From Arenicola marina (lineage: Eukaryota > Annelida > Polychaeta > Arenicolidae), in contig OZ025258.1 of assembly GCA_964019135.1 (NCBI GenBank), positions 35,234,126-35,298,125 of the forward strand: a stretch of DNA of 64,000 nucleotides. Direction: 5' to 3'. The position numbers and the translations under genes are program-made. The notes under the pieces are model-generated. The model was not told the DNA's origin. It made no database searches and saw only the letters and a list, made by a program, of their open reading frames with translations. Of the stretch, positions 56,086 through 64,000 are shown one piece after another (within the stretch, counting starts at the first letter, position 1; each line of letters starts with the position of its first letter).

Positions 56086-56230
56086 TTTTGTTTGAATTAG
56101 GTCAGCTGTCAAAATGTCGCACGTTCCGAATGTTTATTTACTTTGGAAGGAAGCGAGACTTGAGCGCAAAATAACGCGAAATCCCGATACCACGAAAACT
56201 GGAATACCACGAAAACTGGATCCCTTGCTA

Positions 56231-59200
56231 TACCGAGAGAACATCGGCATGGCCATGTGGGGCATAAGCCTGTACCGAGAGAACATCGGCATGGCCATGT
56301 GGGGAATAAGCCTGTACCGAGAGAACATCGGCATGGCCATGTGGGGCATAAGCCTGTACCGAGAGAACATCGGCATGGCCATGTGGGGCATAAGCCTGTA
56401 CCGAGAGAACATCGGCATGGCCATGTGGGGCATAAGCCTGTACCGAGAGAACATCGGCATGGCCATGTGGGGCATAAGCCTGTACCGAGAGAACATCGGC
56501 ATGGCCATGTGGGGCATAAGCCTGTACCGAGAGAACATCGGCATGGCCATGTGGGGCATAAGCCTGTACCGAGAGAACATCGGCATGACCATGTGGGGCC
56601 TAAGCCTGTACCGAGAGAACATCGGCATGGCCATGTGGGGCATAAGCCTGTACCGAGAGAACATCGGCATGGCCATGTGGGGCATAAGCCTGTACCGAGA
56701 GAACATCGGCATGGCCATGTGGGGCATAAGCCTGTACCGAGAGAACATCGGCATGACCATGTGGGGCATAAGCCTGTACCGAGAGAACATCGGCGTGACC
56801 ATGTGGGGCCTAAGCCTGTACCGAGAGAACATCGGCATGGCCATGTGGGGCATAAGCCTGTACCGAGAGAACATCGGCATGGCCATGTGGGGCATAAGCC
56901 TGTACCGAGAGAACATCGGCATGACCATGTGGGGCATAAGCCACACCTGTAGCGAGAGAACATCGGCGTGACCATGTGGGGCATAAGCCACACCTGTAGC
57001 GAGAGAACATCGGCATGACCATGTGGGGCATAAGCCACACCTGTAGCGAGAGAACATCGGCGTGACCATGTGGGGCATAAGCCTGTACCGAGAGAACATC
57101 GGCATGGCCATGTGGGGCATAAGCCACACCTGTAGCGAGAGAACATCGGCATGACCATGTTGGGCCTAAGCCTGTACCGAGAGAACATCGGCATGGCCAT
57201 GTGGGGCATAAGCCACACCTGTAGCGAGAGAACATCGGCATGACCATGTGGGGCATAAGCCTGTACCGAGAGAACATCGGCATGACCATGTGGGGCATAA
57301 GCCTGTACCGAGAGAACATCGGCATGGCCATGTGGGGCATAAGCCACACCTGTACCGAGAGAACATCGGCATGACCATGTGGGGCATAAGCCTGTACCGA
57401 GAGAACATCGGCATGACCATGTGGGGCATAAACCACGCCTCTACCGAGAGAACATCGGCATGACCATGTTGGGCATAAGCCACGCCTCTACCGAGAGAAC
57501 ATCGGCATGACCATGTTGGGCCTAAGCCTGTACCGAGAGAACATCGGCATGACCATGTTGGGCATAAGCCACGCCTCTACCGAGAGAACATCGGCATGAC
57601 CATGTTGGGCCTAAGCCTGTACCGAGAGAACATCGGCATGACCATGTTGGGCCTAAGCCTGTACCGAGAGAACATCGGCATGACCATGTTGGGCCTAAGC
57701 CTGTACCGAGAGAACATCGGCATGGCCATGTGGGGCCTAAGCCTGTACCGAGAGAACATCGGCATGGCCATGTTGGGCCTAAGCCTGTACCGAGAGAACA
57801 TCGGCATGGCCATGTGGGGCCTAAGCCTGTACCGAGAGAACATCGGCATGGCCATGTGGGGCATAAGCCTGTACCGAGAGAACATCGGCAAGGCCATGTG
57901 GGGCATAGGGCCACACCTGTACCGAGAGAACATCGGTATGACCATATGGGGCATAAACCACGCCTCTACCGAGAGAACATCGGCATGGCCATGTGGGGCA
58001 TAAGCCACACCTGTAGCGAGAGAACATCGGCATGGCCATGTGGGGCATAAGCTTGTACCGAGAGAACATCGGCATGGCCATGTGGGGCATAAGCCACACC
58101 TGTAGCGAGAGAACATCGGCATGACCATGTGGGGCATAAGCCACACCTGTAGCGAGAGAACATCGGCATGGCCATGTGGGGCATAAGCCTGTACCGAGAG
58201 AACATCGGCATGGCCATGTTGGGCCTAAGCCTGTACCGAGAGAACATCGGCATGACCATGTTGGGCCTAAGCCTGTACCGAGAGAACATCGGCATGACCA
58301 TGTTGGGCCTAAGCCTGTACCGAGAGAACATCGGCATGGCCATGTGGGGCATAAACCACACCTGTACCGAGAAAACATCGGCATGACCATGTGGGGCATA
58401 AGCCACACCTGTAGCGAGAGAACATCGGCATGGCCATGTGGGGCATAAGCCTGTACCGAGAGAACATCGGCGTGACCATGTGGGGCATAAGCCACACCTG
58501 TAGCGAGAGAACATCGGCATGGCCATGTGGGGCATAAGCTTGTACCGAGAGAACATCGGCATGGCCATGTGGGGCATAAGCCACACCTGTAGCGAGAGAA
58601 CATCGGCATGACCATGTGGGGCATAAGCCACACCTGTAGCGAGAGAACATCGGCATGGCCATGTGGGGCATAAGCCTGTACCGAGAGAACATCGGCATGG
58701 CCATGTTGGGCCTAAGCCTGTACCGAGAGAACATCGGCATGACCATGTTGGGCCTAAGCCTGTACCGAGAGAACATCGGCATGACCATGTTGGGCCTAAG
58801 CCTGTACCGAGAGAACATCGGCATGGCCATGTGGGGCATAAACCACACCTGTACCGAGAAAACATCGGCATGACCATGTGGGGCATAAGCCACACCTGTA
58901 GCGAGAGAACATCGGCATGGCCATGTGGGGCATAAGCCTGTACCGAGAGAACATCGGCGTGACCATGTGGGGCATAAGCCACGCTTCTACCGAGGGAATA
59001 TCGGCATGACCATATGGGGCATAAACCACACCTGTACCGAGAGAACATCGGCATGACCATGTTGGGCCTAAGCCTGTACCGAGAGAACATCGGCATGACC
59101 ATATGGGGCATAAACCACACCTGTACCGAGAGAACATCGGCATGACCATGTGGGGCATAAGCCTGTACCGAGAGAACATCGGCATGGCCATGTGGGGCAT

Positions 59201-62200
59201 AAGCCTGTACCGAGAGAACATCGGCATGGCCATGTGGGGCATAAGCCTGTACCGAGAGAACATCGGCATGACCATGTGGGGCATAAGCCTGTACCGAGAG
59301 AACATCGGCATGGCCATGTGGGGCATAAGCCACACCTGTAGCGAGAGAACATCGGCATGACCATGTGGGGCATAAGCCTGTACCGAGAGAACATCGGCAT
59401 GACCATGTGGGGCATAAGCCGCACCTGTAGCGAGAGAACATCGGCATGACCATGTGGGGCATAAGCCACACCTGTAGCGAGAGAACATCGGCGTGACCAT
59501 GTTGGGCCTAAGCCTGTACCGAGAGAACATCGGCATGGCCATGTGGGGCCTAAGCCTGTACCGAGAGAACATCGGCATGACCATGTTGGGCATAAGCCTG
59601 TACCGAGAGAACATCGGCATGACCATGTGGGGCATAAGCCTGTACCGAGAGAACATCGGCATGGCCATGTGGGGCATAAGCCACACCTGTACCGAGAGAA
59701 CATCGGCATGACCATATGGGGCATAAGCCACACCTGTAGCGAGAGAACATCGGCATGACCATGTTGGGCATAAGCCTGTACCGAGAGAACATCGGCATGG
59801 CCATGTGGGGCATAAGCCACACCTGTAGCGAGAGAACATCGGCATGACCATGTGGGGCATAAGCCTGTACCGAGAGAACATCGGCATGACCATGTGGGGC
59901 ATAAGCCTGTACCGAGAGAACATCGGCATGGCCATGTGGGGCATAAGCCACACCTGTACCGAGAGAACATCGGCATGACCATGTGGGGCATAAGCCACAC
60001 CTGTAGCGAGAGAACATCGGCATGACCATGTTGGGCATAAGCCTGTACCGAGAGAACATCGGCATGGCCATGTGGGGCATAAGCCACACCTGTAGCGAGA
60101 GAACATCGGCATGACCATGTGGGGCATAAGCCTGTACCGAGAGAACATCGGCATGACCATGTGGGGCATAAGCCTGTACCGAGAGAACATCGGCATGGCC
60201 ATGTGGGGCATAAGCCACACCTGTAGCGAGAGAACATCGGCATGACCATGTGGGGCATAAGCCTGTACCGAGAGAACATCGGCATGACCATGTGGGGCAT
60301 AAGCCACACCTGTAGCGAGAGAACATCGGCATGACCATGTGGGGCATAAACCACGCCTCTACCGAGAGAACATCGGCATGACCATGTTGGGCCTCAGCCT
60401 GTACCGAGAGAACATCGGCATGACCATGTTGGGCCTAAGCCTGTACCGAGAGAACATCGGCATGGCCATGTGGGGCCTAAGCCTGTACCGAGAGAACATC
60501 GGCATGGCCATGTTGGGCCTAAGCCTGTACCGAGAGAACATCGGCATGGCCATGTGGGGCATCAGCCTGTACCGAAAGAACATCGGCAAGGCCATGTGGG
60601 GCATAGGGCCACACCTGTACCGAGAGAACATCGGCATGACCATATGGGGCATAAACCACGCCTCTACCGAGAGAACATCGGCATGGCCATGTGGGGCATA
60701 AGCCCCACCTGTAGCGAGAGAACATCGGCATGGCCATGTGGGGCATAAGCTTGTACCGAGAGAACATCGGCATGGCCATGTGGGGCATAAGCCACACCTG
60801 TAGCGAGAGAACATCGGCATGACCATGTGGGGCATAAGCCACACCTGTAGCGAGAGAACATCGGCATGGCCATGTGGGGCATAAGCCTGTACCGAGAGAA
60901 CATCGGCATGGCCATGTTGGGCCTAAGCCTGTACCGAGAGAACATCGGCATGACCATGTTGGGCCTAAGCCTGTACCGAGAGAACATCGGCATGGCCATG
61001 TGGGGCATAAGCCTGTACCGAGAGAACATCGGCATGGCCATGTGGGGCATAAGCCTGTACCGAGAGAACATCGGCATGGCCATGTGGGGCATAAGCCTGT
61101 ACCGAGAGAACATCGGCATGGCCATGTGGGGCATAAGCCTGTACCGAGAGAACATCGGCATGGCCATGTGGGGCATAAGCCTGTACCGAGAGAACATCGG
61201 CATGACCATGTGGGGCCTAAGCCTGTACCGAGAGAACATCGGCATGGCCATGTGGGGCATAAGCCTGTACCGAGAGAACATCGGCATGGCCATGTGGGGC
61301 ATAAGCCTGTACCGAGAGAACATCGGCATGGCCATGTGGGGCATAAGCCTGTACCGAGAGAACATCGGCATGACCATGTGGGGCATAAGCCTGTACCGAG
61401 AGAACATCGGCGTGACCATGTGGGGCCTAAGCCTGTACCGAGAGAACATCGGCATGGCCATGTGGGGCATAAGCCTGTACCGAGAGAACATCGGCATGGC
61501 CATGTGGGGCATAAGCCTGTACCGAGAGAACATCGGCATGACCATGTGGGGCATAAGCCACACCTGTAGCGAGAGAACATCGGCGTGACCATGTGGGGCA
61601 TAAGCCACACCTGTAGCGAGAGAACATCGGCATGACCATGTGGGGCATAAGCCACACCTGTAGCGAGAGAACATCGGCGTGACCATGTGGGGCATAAGCC
61701 TGTACCGAGAGAACATCGGCATGGCCATGTGGGGCATAAGCCACACCTGTAGCGAGAGAACATCGGCATGACCATGTTGGGCCTAAGCCTGTACCGAGAG
61801 AACATCGGCATGGCCATGTGGGGCATAAGCCACACCTGTAGCGAGAGAACATCGGCATGACCATGTGGGGCATAAGCCTGTACCGAGAGAACATCGGCAT
61901 GACCATGTGGGGCATAAGCCTGTACCGAGAGAACATCGGCATGGCCATGTGGGGCATAAGCCACACCTGTACCGAGAGAACATCGGCATGACCATGTGGG
62001 GCATAAGCCTGTACCGAGAGAACATCGGCATGACCATGTGGGGCATAAGCCACACCTGTAGCGAGAGAACATCGGCATGACCATGTTGGGCATAAGCCTG
62101 TACCGAGAGAACATCGGCATGACCATGTTGGGCCTCAGCCTGTACCGAGAGAACATCGGCATGGCCATGTGGGGCCTAAGCCTGTACCGAGAGAACATCG

Positions 62201-64000
62201 GCATGGCCATGTTGGGCCTAAGCCTGTACCGAGAGAACATCGGCATGGCCATGTGGGGCATAAGCCTGTACCGAAAGAACATCGGCAAGGCCATGTGGGG
62301 CATAGGGCCACACCTGTACCGAGAGAACATCGGCATGACCATATGGGGCATAAACCACGCCTCTACCGAGAGAACATCGGCATGGCCATGTGGGGCATAA
62401 GCCACACCTGTAGCGAGAGAACATCGGCATGGCCATGTGGGGCATAAGCTTGTACCGAGAGAACATCGGCATGGCCATGTGGGGCATAAGCCACACCTGT
62501 AGCGAGAGAACATCGGCATGACCATGTGGGGCATAAGCCACACCTGTAGCGAGAGAACATCGGCATGGCCATGTGGGGCATAAGCCTGTACCGAGAGAAC
62601 ATCGGCATGGCCATGTTGGGCCTAAGCCTGTACCGAGAGAACATCGGCATGACCATGTTGGGCCTAAGCCTGTACCGAGAGAACATCGGCATGACCATGT
62701 TGGGCCTAAGCCTGTACCGAGAGAACATCGGCATGGCCATGTGGGGCATAAACCACACCTGTACCGAGAAAACATCGGCATGACCATGTGGGGCATAAGC
62801 CACACCTGTAGCGAGAGAACATCGGTATGGCCATGTGGGGCATAAGCCTGTACCGAGAGAACATCGGCGTGACCATGTGGGGCATAAGCCACGCTTCTAC
62901 CGAGGGAATATCGGCATGACCATATGGGGCATAAACCACACCTGTACCGAGAGAACATCGGCATGACCATGTTGGGCCTAAGCCGGTACCGAGAGAACAT
63001 CGGCATGACCATATGGGGCATAAACCACACCTGTACCGAGAGAACATCGGCATGGCCATGTGGGGCATAAGCCTGTACCGAGAGAACATCGGCATGGCCA
63101 TGTGGGGCATAAGCCTGTACCGAGAGAACATCGGCATGACCATGTGGGGCATAAACCTGTACCGAGAGAACATCGGCATGGCCATGTGGGGCATAAGCCT
63201 GTACCGAGAGAACATCGGCATGGCCATGTGGGGCATAAGCCTGTACCGAGAGAACATCGGCATGGCCATGTGGGGCATAAGCCTGTACCGAGAGAACATC
63301 GGCATGACCATGTGGGGCATAAGCCGCACCTGTAGCGAGAGAACATCGGCATGACCATGTGGGGCATAAGCCACACCTGTAGCGAGAGAACATCGGCGTG
63401 ACCATGTGGGGCATCAGCCTGTACCGAGAGAACATCGGCATGGCCATGTGGGGCATAAGCCACACCTGTAGCGAGAGAACATCGGCATGACCATGTTGGG
63501 CCTAAGCCTGTACCGAGAGAACATCGGCATGGCCATGTGGGGCCTAAGCCTGTACCGAGAGAACATCGGCATGACCATGTTGGGCATAAGCCTGTACCGA
63601 GAGAACATCGGCATGACCATGTGGGGCATAAGCCTGTACCGAGAGAACATCGGCATGGCCATTTGGGGCATAAGCCACACCTGTACCGAGAGAACATCGG
63701 CATGACCATATGGGGCATAAGCCACACCTGTAGCGAGAGAACATCGGCATGACCATGTTGGGCATAAACCTGTACCGAGAGAACATCGGCATGGCCATGT
63801 GGGGCATAAGCCACACCTGTAGCGAGAGAACATCGGCATGACCATGTGGGGCATAAGCCTGTACCGAGAGAACATCGGCATGACCATGTGGGGCATAAGC
63901 CTGTACCGAGAGAACATCGGCATGGCCATGTGGGGCATAAGCCACACCTGTACCGAGAGAACATCGGCATGACCATGTGGGGCATAAGCCACACCTGTAG
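56231..64000. repeat. 42/47-bp minisatellite, main part, runs off the window
   Basis: The 42-bp unit starts TACCGAGAGAACATCGGCAT and ends GGGGCATAAGCCTG. The 47-bp form has CCACACCTGTAGCGAG in place of CCTGTACCGAG. Point variants (GACC/GGCC, TTGGGCC/TGGGGCA, GCGTGACC) form longer repeated blocks: 58168-58386 recurs at 58655 (offset 487) and at 62565; AAGGCCATGTGGGGCATAGG recurs near 57890, 60590 and 62287; 56550-57470 resembles 61180-62080. Roughly 175-180 units are in view. Long open frames on both strands come from the 42-base period and shift at each 47-bp unit; I do not call them genes. Confidence 0.97.

Larger units (their letters stand above)
53340..56230. mobile_element. Pogo-type DNA transposon, apparently complete
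   Basis: Inserted in a minisatellite unit with a TA duplication (53338-53339 and 56231-56232). The left end is TGACGGGGGGACCAGTTTTC; the right end, read inward, is TAGCAAGGGATCCAGTTTTC. The motif CCAGTTTTCGTGGTA occurs at 53351 and 53550 on the plus strand and twice in tandem, inverted, at 56184-56218. It probably marks binding sites for the transposase's helix-turn-helix. One two-exon gene fills the minus strand. TA duplication plus a psq/DDE transposase places it in the pogo branch of the Tc1/mariner/IS630 group. Confidence 0.9.

Noticed and set aside
56109-63994. Open frames of up to 674 codons through the 42/47-bp array
   Set aside because: The 42-base period keeps frames open on both strands and 47-base units shift them; the competing frames overlap fully.
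53171-64000. CRISPR-like appearance of short regularly spaced repeats
   Set aside because: Units are contiguous with no unique spacers, no cas genes occur, and the genome is eukaryotic. The same holds for the 21-bp arrays.

Overview
This is an animal nuclear window that is almost entirely repeats. The spliced transposase genes, tRNA-derived SINE-like heads, LINEs and large minisatellites show a metazoan. A LINE whose ORF1 carries a signal-peptide-like start and a 2A peptide suggests a marine invertebrate, perhaps an echinoderm, hemichordate, amphioxus or mollusc; this is inference and I cannot name the species. No conventional host gene is identified with confidence. The best host candidate is a TATA box, first exon and splice pair at 10.7-11.3 kb.

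Layout. 1-19.8 kb: sparse, decayed DNA. A fossil LINE reverse transcriptase (940-1835 and 4042-4440) is split by a 2.2-kb terminal-inverted-repeat (TIR) element (1836-4041) that itself carries a piece of a different LINE. Small tandem repeats (22, 11 and 51 bp), two SINE-like pieces and a region marked by the motif GAAGTTCGGCAGG (18.0-19.0 kb) follow. 19.86-36.35 kb: a 21-bp minisatellite in two blocks, apparently one array split by a 10.7-kb LINE block. That block holds a plus-strand LINE with a 2A peptide in ORF1 (21450-26350) and a minus-strand L1/Tx1-like LINE (about 26360-32085), tail to tail.

36.6-48.3 kb: three tandem copies of a roughly 3.06-kb non-coding unit. Copy A holds a 2,561-bp TIR element flanked by a 6-bp duplication, and copies B and C preserve the empty site. 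The middle copy looks like the product of an unequal exchange at an 18-bp hairpin sequence. 49.2-52.6 kb (minus): an intact four-exon gene for a 733-residue hAT-family protein of the ZNF862/KIAA1586 type.

53.17-64.0 kb: a second large minisatellite with mixed 42- and 47-bp units, running off the right edge. Near its left end it is interrupted by a complete-looking pogo-type transposon (53340-56230) with TA duplications, doubled motifs and a two-exon 600-residue transposase that ends in a PHD finger.

The elements do not form a pathway. What ties them together is layering: elements inside arrays, elements inside elements, and the same short repeat next to both large arrays. The two intact transposase-type genes are the only proteins here that look functional.
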